Origin: Hygrophila difformis
Taxonomy: Eukaryota > Streptophyta > Magnoliopsida > Lamiales > Acanthaceae
DNA: 64,000 nt
Assembly: GCA_030278955.1 (NCBI GenBank)
Contig: JAOANR010000010.1
Location: 12,383,086 to 12,447,085 of the forward strand
Reading direction: 5' to 3'
Position 1 is the first letter of the stretch. Each line of letters begins with the position of its first letter. The translations under genes were made by a program, and so were the position numbers. A model generated the notes under the pieces. It searched no databases. It was not told the origin of the DNA and was given only the letters and a program-made list of their open reading frames with translations. Positions 35,864 to 46,872 of the stretch are shown here, in pieces.

Positions 35864-36817
35864 TATTAAAAAATTAAATTTTCCTTCTTTATTTACTGAT
35901 GGATCTATTCGCAACTATATAATTGTATATTACTTTTAAGTGAAGTGACATATTTTTGTGAAAACATGGCATATATATACATTAATTATATATACAAATA
36001 TTTTTATATATTGATTAATGTATCTTTTAATAATATAAATTACATATATACACTGCAAATTCCATTTAAATTTGAACTTTCATTTTTTAAAAAAACTGAA
36101 AATTGTGGAAACACCATATAAATTCGAAATTAAATATCTTTTAAAAACTAAAAATTGGGATTTCCATATACATTAATAAATTTAACATGAATAAATAAAT
36201 CTGACGTGCAATGTCCATTTTGATTACATCATTCACCCTACAAAACCCCGTCATAATAATTTTATGGTGTAAAACAGAAAATCTATACATAAATACAAAA
36301 TGCAGCAATAAAATAAAAAAATTCAAAATAATAAAATCTCAAATAGATAAAATAAAAAAAATGCAAATAAATAAACTCCAACATAGATAAAATAAAAAAT
36401 GAAAAATTTCATCTTTCAAATCTTTTTAAAAGTGAATATATAGTGACAAATAGAATAATAGAGTGACATAAGTAAATGATAGATTTTATACACGATAGAC
36501 TAAAATCTATAATGAATAAATAAATAAATGCGAAAATCTAAAATTAGTAAAATTAAAAAATGCAAAATAATATAGATAAAATAAGATATGCAAAATTTCA
36601 AATTTCAAATCTTTCAAATCTTTTTAAAAATGAATTGTAGGATTTCCATATATTTCAAAAACTGAAAATCTATAATAAATAATAAATAATAAATAAATAA
36701 ATGTGAAAATTTAAAATTGATAAATTAAAAATGCAAAAATTTATAAAAATTAGAAATTTAAAATGGAGACACCACATTAAATATAGGATAGGTTGTTCAC
36801 TAATGCTTTAATATATA
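35864..36817. other. AT-rich stretch without recognisable genes
   Basis: The region holds internal short repeats of the type ATAAATAAATGCGAAAATCTAAAATT (several diverged copies, 36300-36760) but no coding or transposon ends that I can place. Confidence 0.5.
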
Positions 36818-38325
36818 CTAGATTTTTTCGCCCGCTGCGCATGGGCGTTGAACTTATATATGAAATGATAATAGAATTTTTTTTGGATTACATGAGCTTA
36901 ACAACAAACATTGCCAAAAATTATTTTTCAGCTCTCGGCGGTCGCGCGGTTACGTTGTTTTTCAATACGTCCCTCTTTTTCTTGGTAATATATCGTTCAA
37001 TACATTTTTGTCACATCATTATAAATATAATACATATTTTTTAATGTTATGCATGTATCAATGCAAAGAAAAACTCTACTGGACATCATATAATTAACCT
37101 TTTGGGTTTTAAATTTTTCTTGGCAATAGATCAATGTTGTCTAGTGGACAATATTTTTTTATAAAGATTTAAAATAGATTAAATTTAATTCAAGATTTAT
37201 TATATAAATATAGATTATAATAAATCTATTAAATAATTTTATATACAAAGTTAAAGAATTTATAATATATAATTTTAATAATATATATATAAAATAAAAT
37301 AAAATATATTTTAAAAAATTTATATTAATATATATATTTATTTTCTAAATATAGAGGTATTCTTAGAAAGATATTTTTAAGAAAATTTTTATGATGTTTT
37401 ATAATAATTTAATGATGCAACATTGAGTTTATATTTTTTAATAAAAATTAAGATAAGAATATAAGATTCAATAAGCCAATACTGTCTGCACATGCCAAAA
37501 AGTATTCAGGATTTATTATATAGATAGATACTAAACATACAACGAATTTATCAAAATATTTTTATATTAGTATAGATTTAATTTCTAAATATATATGTTG
37601 ATTATCTAGATACTGACATGGCCTTTATGAGGTGTCAACATGAGAACCGTAGATATATTAATAATTTACAAATGAATCTTAGAAAAATATTTCTTATAAA
37701 GATTTAAAATAGATTGAATTTAATTCAAAATTTATTATATAGATATAGATTATAATAAATCTATTAAATAATTTGATATATAAAGTTAAAGAATTTATAA
37801 TATATAATTTTAATAATATATTTATAAAATAAAATATATTTTAGTAATTTTATATTAATATATAGATATATTATCTAAATATAGAGGAAATCTTAGAAAG
37901 ATATTTTAAGAAGATTCAAAATAGATTAAATTTAATTCAAGATTTATTATATAAATAGATGCCACATGTCAGCATCTGGTATTTTTGAGAGGATTGTGTG
38001 GCGTTTATGATGTGTCGTGATAATAACCATAGATATATTTTATGATGTTTAATAATGATTCACAGATGTAACCTTGAGTTTATATTTTTTTAATAAAAAT
38101 TAAGATAAAAATATAAGATTCAATCAGGGCAATACAGTTTGTACATACCAAAAAGTATTCAGAATTTATTAAATAGATAGATATATATATATATATTAAT
38201 ATTTCGTAATTCATTAAATAACACTACTTATATTTTCACGCTTATTAAATATGTATGATCAAAATATTTTTTGGATAATTATTTTTTCTTTATATTATGT
38301 TGTTTATTAAAATTATTTTCTTAAC

Positions 38326-38465
38326 ACCAACAGTAGTTGGCATTAGTGGATTAGGCTCTAATGCTTAAGCAGAATCTCGGGTTTGAGCCTTGTGTATGCA
38401 AAAAATCTGCTTTAGGAGGGACGTTCTTGCCCGTGTGGCTTGGGGATACCCAGTTTCTCCAAGAA
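38326..38465 (+). mobile_element. SINE of the GGGTTTGAGCCTTGTG family
   Basis: It matches the SINEs at 56635-56814 and 60133-60312: TTAAGCAGAATCTCGGGTTTGAGC (B-box region), GTGTATGCA, and the GGCTTGGGGATACCC block near the 3' end. It lies in the Helitron cluster in opposite orientation. A second copy, starting at 39132, lost its first bases at the tandem junction. Confidence 0.7.
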
Positions 38466-39922
38466 TTATTTTATTATGATAAGAATTAAATTCAAAATTA
38501 AACCTAATACAAAAAATTAGGATTAAAATTTAATTAAAATTCTATAGCAGAATAATTTCTTTTAAATATATTTTGATAAATTAACTAAAGTATATGGTTA
38601 GAATTAATTAAATTTTTAATCTATTATATTGATTTAGATGAATAATTGTTAATACTTTAGTCTTTCTCTAACCTGTATAAGTTGTGCATAGCAAAAAATA
38701 CTTTAGGCTCAAATTTTACTACAACTAATATAATATGGAATATAAATATATATTCAATTAAAAAGTTTATAATATACAGGTTTAATTAAATAGTAGTATT
38801 TATTAACCATCAAATATATTATAATTTGTTTAAAAAATTTATATCTTTTTAAAATATATAGAAAGATTTTTTAAAGATTTATTTTTAATATATTATAGAT
38901 TTATGATCTAAATATAGTATTAAAAATTGATGATATGGCAAGTATAATTAATCAGCGCTGACGTGTATCATGTATGATTAATCAGCGCTGACGTGGATTA
39001 ATTATAGCCATTGATTTAAAAATGGTGGTATAATTACTGATAAAACCCTATAGATTAAAAAGATTTAGTTATATTGAATAAGGACAATACAGTCTGCACA
39101 AGCCAAAAAGTATTCAGGATTTATTATATAGATTAGTGGATTAGGCTCTAATGCTTAAGCAGAATCTCGGGTTTGAGCCTTGTGTATGCAAAAAATCTGC
39201 TTTAGGAGGGACGTTCTTGCCCGTGTGGCTTGGGGATACCCAGTTTCTCCAAGAATTATTTTATTATGATAAGAATTAAATTCAAAATTAAACCTAATAC
39301 AAAAAATTAGGATTAAAATTTAATTAAAATTCTATAGCAGAATAATTTCTTTTAAATATATTTTGATAAATTAACTAAAGTATATGGTTAGAATTAATTA
39401 AATTTTTAATCTATTATATTGATTTAGATGAATAATTGTTAATACTTTAGTCTTTCTCTAACCTGTATAAGTTGTGCATAGCAAAAAATACTTTAGGCTC
39501 AAATTTTACTACAACTAATATAATATGGAATATAAATATATATCCAATTAAAAAGTTTATAATATACAGGTTTAATTAAATAGTAGTATTTATTAACCAT
39601 CAAATATATTATAATTTGTTTAAAAAATTTATATCTTTTTAAAATATATAGAAAGATTTTTTAAAGATTTATTTTTAATATATTATAGATTTATGATCTA
39701 AATATAGTATTAAAAATTGATGATATGGCAAGTATAATTAATCAGCGCTGACGTGTATCATGTATGATTAATCAGCGCTGACGTGGATTAATTATAGCCA
39801 TTGATTTAAAAATGGTGGTATAATTACTGATAAAACCCTATAGATTAAAAAGATTTAGTTATATTGAATAAGGACAATACAGTCTGCACAAGCCAAAAAG
39901 TATTCAGGATTTATTATATAGA
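38343..39922 (-). repeat. Two head-to-tail 790-bp Helitron units
   Basis: Units 39922-39133 and 39132-38343 are nearly identical (one difference noticed, T/C at 38755 versus 39543-39545). Each starts TCTATATAATAAATCC and ends in CTAA, and the second begins immediately after the first. The 3' part of each unit is SINE sequence read backwards; its last bases ATTAGAGCCTAATCCACTAA include a small hairpin (ATTAG-AGC-CTAAT). Confidence 0.9.
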
Positions 39923-40583
39923 TATAGATTACTCACTACTTAGTACGATAAATTAGTACCATAATACTACTATTATTTAAAAATTAACAATAATTTACAT
40001 AAGCATACTATACAGGTGGAATACGCTACAACAGGGTGCAGCCAGTTGTAAGGGCTTAACAACCAGAGCTCCAACGGCACTATTCTACTCCAATTTGAAC
40101 AAATTAAGACCAAAGAGTAGCCAGAGGAATTCAAATTCTGTCGAATCCCTTCTTTTCTTCCTTTCTCCATCCCCAAACCCCTTTTCCGTCCTTCTTCCCC
40201 TCCCCAACCACAGCTGTTAGCGCCGCCGCCGGGCTCTGATTGCCCTGTTCTCCATTCCATATCGCGTTCCTCCAGGGTAGAATGCCTCCGCGACCGAATG
40301 TTATTCATTTGAGGGAAGAAATATTGACAGAGAAGATTTGTCAATTGAGGAATTCTGTTTGACGGGGTTGCTGGGTATGTACTCCTGTGCTGTGGACATC
40401 ACACTGCTTTTGTCGAGTAAGCCGTTCGGTCGTGATGGATGAATTTCTTGTTTCACCGGCACTTGTTTTTGGTACTCGTGTAAGTGACAATAACTTCACG
40501 CTTGCCGCTTCTCGCTCATGGTTTTTAGTTAGTCGATTTTCATTATTCTTCGTACCTCTATTGTATTTTTCATTGCCATCATA
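39923..40583 (+). other. Possible promoter/leader remnant, no gene recognised
   Basis: From about 40130 the sequence becomes CT-rich and GC-richer (CCGCCGCCGG near 40220), like a plant gene leader. An ATG near 40282 opens a 26-codon frame (MPPRPNVIHLREEILTEKI...) that then stops. The 123-codon minus-strand frame here is low-complexity. It might be the 5' end of the decayed gene to the right, but no family was recognised. Confidence 0.3.
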
Positions 40584-41045
40584 ATGCATTCATCTTGCAT
40601 CTTTGCATTCATCCTGCACTTATCTTACATCTTGCATTCGTCCTGCATCCATCCTGCATTCATATTGCATCTTGCACTCATCCTGCATTCATATTGCATC
40701 TGCATTCTGCACGCATTCATCCTACATCCATCATGCATTCATATTGCATATTGTATTCATCCTGCATTCATCTTTGCATCTGCATTATGCACGTATTCAT
40801 CCGATCCCACATCCATCATGCATTCATATTGCATCCTGCATTCATCTTGCATCTGCATTCTGCACGCATTCATCCTGCATTCATATTGCATCTGCATTAT
40901 GCACGCATTCATTCCGCATCCATCATGCATTCATATTGCATCTTGCATTCATCTTGCATCTGCATTCTGCACGCATTCATCCTGCATGCATACATCTTAC
41001 ATCTTGCATTTATCATTCTTCATTCATATTTCATGTACCAGGCTT
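40584..41045. repeat. TGCATTCATCC minisatellite, open in three frames
   Basis: Higher-order repeats of GCATTCATCCT, GCATTCATATT, GCATCTGCATT and CTGCACGCATTCATCC. The motif lacks stop triplets on the plus strand, so all three forward frames stay open for about 150 codons and would encode Cys-Ile-His-rich repeats. I treat this as a by-product of the repeat, not a gene. A related array lies at 51335-52040. Confidence 0.8.
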
Positions 41046-42135
41046 CTCTAAGAAATTAACTTAGAGGAGGAGGTACTAGATGTAAGACATAAAACGACCA
41101 TTTGTTCTTGCAGACTTGTGTCTTTTTTTATAGTTATGCTAAGGCTGTTTTTCAGTGGAGTTTGCAGGTGTAGGGTTTAAGGCTAGAGTTTCTGATGCTT
41201 CTTACAGAAACCTTCATATATCAGGCATCTCTAAGAGATTATAATTCAGAAATTGACTTAGAGGAGGAGATACCAGATGCAAGAGAGAACGACATATCAG
41301 TTCTTGCAATATTTTGTTTTAATACATGACTAAGGCCTTCTTTACTGCAGTTTTCAGGTGTCGAATTTAGAGCTAGAGTTTCAGATGCTTCTTCCAATAA
41401 TCCTGGTAAGTCAGTTGTTTCCAAGGTAGATGGCATACACCTTCCTTAACTAGCTTCAGCTTCATTTCTAGACTATGGATCTGAAAAGAACAGTAGGAGA
41501 TTAAAGATTTCTCAAAAGATCAGTAGAAATTAAAGATTTCTCGAAACATCAGTAGAAATTAAAGATTTGTTGTTGTTCCCTCCGGCTTTGTTGATTGCAA
41601 TTGCAAAGGAACAGGTTTTCTCATAAGATTGAGTTCATGTATCAGCTTATCTAATAAACTAGCACCCAGAAATTGACTTATAGCACGTGATACAGGTGCA
41701 AGGCAAGAACAACCTATCTTTATTTTCTCAAGGCCGATCATAAATTTGCCTTTAATTTGTTCTTGCAAACTTTTGTTTTTTATAGTTGTGTTTAAGGCCT
41801 TTATCTTTAATGCAGTTTGCAGATGTAAAGTTGTCCAAAGTTCTATATGCTTCTTCCAGAACTCTGCTAAGACAGTTGTGTCCAAGGTAGATAATATGTG
41901 CCCTCCTCAACTAGCCATTAGTTATTTTGCTGATGGCAGGGAGCAACTAGTTCTCTCCTAACATTGAGTTCATGTATCAGGGTTATCTAAGAAACTAGCG
42001 TTCGGAAACCGACTTAGAGAACGAGATTCCAGATATAAGGCAAGAATATCCTGTTATCATTTTTCTCAAGGCCAATCCTAATGTTGCCTTTAATCTGTTT
42101 GTGCAAAGTTTTGTTTTTGATAGTTATGTCTAAGG
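41030..42135 (+). repeat. Four diverged tandem modules
   Basis: Modules beginning near 41039, 41222, 41644 and 41978 share the order: (TGTA)TCAGG-TTCTCTAAGAAAYTA, an AACTTAGAGGAGGAGATAC-like block, GCAAGGCAAGAA, TTGTTCTTGCA, a TTTTTATAGTTATG(T)CTAAGGC block, TTTGCAGRTGT and GATGCTTCTTCCAG. CAG and GTAAG-type edges suggest a repeated exon-intron unit, but no family was recognised and frames are broken. It precedes the RECQ5-like pseudogene. Confidence 0.6.
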
Positions 42136-42663
42136 CATTTTCCTTCAATAGAGATTAACAAGACAATTACAAGATATTCAAAGGTATTACTGGAAGCATT
42201 GTCATTAAGGCCCAAGTGATCGCCCATGTGTCCAGGAACAATGCCTTGTTTGCTCGCCTCATCGTTACCATCTACAAGCACCCGGGACAGGAAGAGAAAG
42301 ACATTTTCCTCCGGTAAAAGGTGTTTCTGTGGGTACTTGGTCTGGGCCAAACCATTTGCATTAGAACAACTCAATCCAAAACCCACTCAAGCCCTATAAA
42401 TGAGAGAAACAGAGAATGGAAACATAACCAAGAATGCGGCTGTTGCCTTAAAACCACCCCTTTCACCTCTGACTCTCCTCTTGCAGGTCGTCCGACCTTC
42501 CACGTGTTTTGTTGCTGTCCCGTTGCTGTCGCGCCTGTATTTGCTGTTGCTGTCTTCGCGCTATTCATTGCCGTTCGCACTTGCTTTTGCTCTGCAGCCA
42601 TTGTGTCTTGGACCATGTCACTTGAACTACCACTGTAAGTTATTTTACCATCCCTAGTCTCAA

Positions 42664-42798
42664 CTGCTCCCTTCAAGGTTTTCTTGTATCTGTGGTGCTC
42701 CTGCTTGGCTGCTCCCTTCAAGGTTTTCTTTTATCTGTGGTGCTCCTGCTTGGCTGCTCCCTTCAAGGTTTACTTTTTTCTGTGGTGCTCCCGCTTGG
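42664..42798. repeat. 45-bp tandem repeat, three copies
   Basis: Units start at 42664, 42709 and 42754 with the core CTGCTCCCTTCAAGGTTT and CTGTGGTGCTCC. The third unit is more diverged. Confidence 0.9.
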
Positions 42799-42954
42799 GT
42801 GCTTTTAATGTAAGTAATTTCAGCTACATAAAAATAGAAAATAGTTATATTTTAGCTTTCCAGTTTACTTAAATAATTGACTTGGTTAACTTGAGCCAAT
42901 TTTTCTAGCTACTATGACTATCAACTATTGTTTACTTCTCATAATTTCAGGTTG

Positions 42955-43375
42955 TTAGTCTGAGACTGGCACGATAACTCGATAAGCAAGTATATGTGTG
43001 ATAACATCCCCGCAAATGTTAGTTCCATTAGTATTTCTTTCATTTTGAGATCTGTTCTTTTGTACATGTCTCTATATCAAGCAAGTATTATTATTCGTAT
43101 TATTTTTTCTACTGAGTTTTCACATTAGCATTTCAACAAAAGATAGAAGTCATATACAGGATTGTTTTGTTCAAACTGGATTAAAGTGGTAAATTGTTTG
43201 TCTCATTATTTCAGTTTGTTTGTTGGGCTTTTATTTATTTCATAAACATTAGTAGTTCTTATGTTTGTGGAAGGTTGTTGCAACTGTAACATTTGGAGTG
43301 GGACTTGATAAAAGTGATGTTGGGGTTGCAAGAGGCTTCACTCTTCTTTATTTGTATGTGGGTGGTAAGTTATAT
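42955..43375 (+). pseudogene. Duplicated RECQ5 helicase fragment (motif V region)
   Basis: It repeats the region at 45.4-45.85 kb: GATAAGCAAGTATNTGTGTGATAAC and a motif V exon VVATVTFGVGLDKSDVG (43274-43330). It stands upstream of the remainder of the pseudogene, so it is an out-of-order partial duplication. Between the pieces the intron sequence is also shared (TGTTTACTTCTCAT, CATAAACATTAG). Confidence 0.65.
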
Positions 43376-44991
43376 TGCTTACAATTACAATTCTAAATCA
43401 AAGAGCTGCAAATATTTCATGAATAATTTCAGGAATCCGAAGGGAGCTTAGGGAGAGGGAGGGGGAGAACGTTGTGTATTGGATGAAGAAGGTTTGGTTG
43501 TGGATATTGAGAAGGACAGGGAGAGTCAAAGTTTGATTCTGAGTTGATTTAGGAGGCTGCAATGAGGCCTCCAACGAGAAATTGTTGAGGGTATTGAAGT
43601 AATGAAGTTGACTCATGCTTTTGATTCATTTCAGTTGGCGGCTATAAATTTTGGTGCTGTATGGGAAATCCACAATGCTGGTCTTGCCAACAGGTGCTGG
43701 CAGGTCCTAGTGCTATCAGTTACCTGCATTGATATTACCAGTAGTCACACTAATGGTCAGCCCTTTAATAGCTTTGATGATCGATCAGCTAAAGCAACTG
43801 CCTCCTGCAATTCCAGGAGATTTTTTGTCCAACAGTCAGGTAGTTTCTGACTTTCTGTGTGGGTCTTTAGGTGTATTGGTGCATTTGTGCTTCTTAAAAA
43901 CATTGTTAATTTTTTTTTAATAATTGAAAAATAACCCTTTATGTTGGTTGCTCTATAGACAGCATAAGAGACTTCAGAAACTCTCCAGTTGCTGCAAGAA
44001 GGAGCTTTACAGGTTCTTTAATCCCTTTTCATGTGCCCGCATTTCCCTCACCTATGTCATTTATAATTGCATCTACTACACCATTCATAATTGGTCAACT
44101 TATTTTTGAGTCAATAGTTTTAACTTATTATCTGTTGGTCAACTACAAATCGGTCATAATTGGTCACCTGAAATGCCAACTTATTATCTGTTGTTGCAAT
44201 TCAATACGCTTTTCAAGGAAGCTTAAGATTCATTTCTGAAACACCATGCATGTATTTCTTCAATACGTGTTGCAGGTGCTTTTTATCTCACATGAAAGGT
44301 TTCTGAATCTAAAATTTGTTGCCTTCTTTTATGCGCTTTCAATTATCCATTGTGGTTGTTGATGTAGCCCATTGTGTTTCACAGTGGTGAGCTTGTTGAA
44401 GCCCATATTACCATTTGAACAGTGTAGGTTACATATATCCTCCCTCCATATTTTATTAATTGCTCCTTTGTCCTTTTAAGGCCGTACTGAAATATTTGCT
44501 CCTTTTTCCATACTTTAGAAAAAAAAAGAGTAGTTGGGAAAGTAGGAGACTATGTGGAGTGTGAGCGAAAGTGAGAGGAGAGAGGCGATTTATTAAAAAG
44601 CGCGTGACATGGAAAATGTGCAAATAAAAAAAATACATTGGGTGTATATATGTACTTTTATTTGTTTATCATATTGTGGTTAATATTGTTTTTGCAAATT
44701 TCATTTTATATATAACAATCTTCTACTCGGAAAATATGGCAGGTCGCACAATTTCTGACCTTCACACAACTTCAAGGTTGGCTTAATGCAGGATATATTC
44801 TTGCCATGACTGCAACTGAACTGCAACTAAGAGAACATTGAAGGATGTCATGCAAGTTTTGGAGATTCCTCACATGAGTCTTATCCAGTCTGTCAAAACA
44901 AGGTATAACTTGAATCTATCAGTTTCTATAAGTGGGAACAGGTATGTGTGGATACGATAATATGATTGGTTATCTAATTTATTAACCTTTA

Positions 44992-45129
44992 GGGGCATTT
45001 GGCTCGAGTGGTATTGTGTTTCTATGCAAGCATCATTCCCAACAACGTAAATTGTTGGATATGATACTCGTATATTTTAGCATTTTAAAATTTATTGTGT
45101 TTAGTTAGATAAAAATACCCAAATGCCCC
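44992..45129. mobile_element. Short MITE (GGGGCATTTGG ends)
   Basis: GGGGCATTTGG at the left pairs with CCAAATGCCCC at the right. TTA precedes and TTG follows, consistent with a decayed TTA target-site duplication. It lies in an intron of the RECQ5-like pseudogene. Confidence 0.55.
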
Positions 45130-45879
45130 TTGTTTTTTCTTTCTTTCTCTCTTTTTTTTTTTAAGAAAAAGAATTTGAATTTAATATTTCTAAACTCTAA
45201 CATCTTTGCAGAATCAAAGATTTGGTGCTGTTGCTTAAAACATCCCCCATTTTGAGATGTCAAAAGCATAATTGGTACTGTAAATTTCAGGTAGTTAAAA
45301 TTTCCTGTATAAATGGCTCAATTTCCATTTTCAAATCATTAACCTGGTTAGCTTTTGAGTTATTTTTCTAGCTGCTACGACTACTAAATATTGTTTACTT
45401 CCTTCTCATCATTCTGGTTGGTAGGCTGAGACCGACAAGATAAGCAAGTATTTGTGTGATAACATCTCCTCAAAGGTTAAGTTTCATTGGTAAGAAGAAG
45501 CTTCATCTTGAGGTCTGTTCATTGTACATATTTCTATCAAGTGAGTATTATTTCTTTTTACAGAGTTTTCACAGTGGCATTCCAACAAAAGATAGAAGTT
45601 GTATACAGGATATGTTTTTTCAAACAGAATTTAAGTGGTAAATTTTATTTTATTTTTGTCTCATTATTTCAGTTTGTTGGTAGGCTTTGTTTATTTCATA
45701 AACATTAGTTCCTTGACTTGCAATTTATGTTTTTGGAAGGTAGTCGCAACTGTGGCATTTGGCATGGAACTTGATAAAAGTGATGTTGGGGCTGTAAGAG
45801 ACTTCACTCTTCTTTTTTGTGTATTTGGGTTGTTATATTTCTTACAGTTACAGTCGAAAGAAATTCTCATAACAACATA

Positions 45880-46135
45880 CTCCCTCCGTTTTTTTATTCT
45901 TGCTAGACCCACCCAACACGCAGTCCAATGCATATTTTAAACCATTAATAACTCAAGTTCGGTACAAGTACAAATTTTGAAAGTTTGATATTTAAAAACT
46001 ATAGACGAGAGAATCTAACAAGATCCCACTTGACTATATTTTAACTTGTATAACTATGATAAAACTTTAAGTGAAAGTGTGTATGTAAACAGTAGCCTTT
46101 TGCCAAATGTAACAACAAAAGAAAAATTACGGGAG
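45880..46135. mobile_element. Stowaway-like MITE
   Basis: CTCCCTCCGT-type left end (after CATA) and ACGGGAG right end, flanked by TA (45878-45879 and 46136-46137). The interior (CACTTGACTATATTTTAACTTG) is related to the half-element at 57.2-57.35 kb. Confidence 0.65.
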
Positions 46136-46802
46136 TATGTTTTTGATGTTACATGTTTACATCAAGTTCGAATTAAATAAATATATGCCCTCACTTTGTT
46201 ATTATAACTGACAAACAAATTGTTAAGTAGTTCAAGAACCATTTTCTTGAATGTTTTGGGCTATCAAACTAATTAGGTAATACCTTTCATGTGTTGTGTT
46301 AGGGAAAGGGTTATATCGGTAAATTTATCCTACATTTCTTAGTTTAAAAAGGAATTGCTAAATCTAGGTTTTCCTTCATTTTTCGTCAACTTCCACTAAT
46401 TTTTCCAAATGCTTGTTTGTCTCAGGTTATACTCTACACCTTACCAGAAAGTTTGGAAGAGTATCTTTAGGTGAAAACTCACATTTCATGCCATTCTTTC
46501 TAGTGCAAAACTTTAAGATAAATTTTTCTTAACTTTGACTATACAATTATATCAGAAATATCACACAGTGAATTGATTTTCCACTAATAAATGGTGGAAA
46601 TGCTTATCCAAGAAGTTGTCAATATGTTAGAAACATGATGAAACCCTTACTTGGCTCGTACTGTCACCTTAAACAGTTTCATAATTGAAGGTCATTTTGC
46701 TCAAATGCGTCGTATAAAACAGGCTGGAGATGAAAGACAGGTTGTATGTATTTCACACTCCTTCTGCAGCGAATGCCCTTAATACTGAAGCTATTGACCT
46801 TT

Positions 46803-46831
46803 CACATTCATTTGAATTTTGGACACAGATA

Positions 46832-46872
<41 letters not shown>

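Larger units (their letters stand above)
36818..39922 (-). mobile_element. Helitron cluster: one hairpin 3' end, four 5' ends
   Basis: On the minus strand the 3' end at 36818 has a GC hairpin (CGCCCATGCGCAGCGGGCG), AAAAAAT and CTAG, then T. Four copies of the Helitron 5' leader (TCTATATAATAAATYC plus a CTGAATACTTTTTGG-type block) start near 39922, 39132, 38177 and 37524. The region is therefore a set of nested or tandem non-autonomous Helitrons of one family, related to the element in VPS3 intron 6. No transposase is present. Confidence 0.75.

Noticed and set aside
39973..40344. 123-codon minus-strand frame rich in Gly/Glu/Arg
   Set aside because: Low complexity, antisense to a CT-rich leader-like region, no domain recognised.
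40584..41064. Three overlapping forward frames of about 155 codons (Cys-Ile-His repeats)
   Set aside because: They arise from a stop-free minisatellite; all three frames are equally open and have no domain.
41030..42135. CRISPR-like spaced repeats
   Set aside because: The repeats are long, diverged and unevenly spaced, and this is a plant genome.
42371..42721. 116-codon minus-strand frame
   Set aside because: No recognisable domain; it overlaps the start of a 45-bp tandem repeat.
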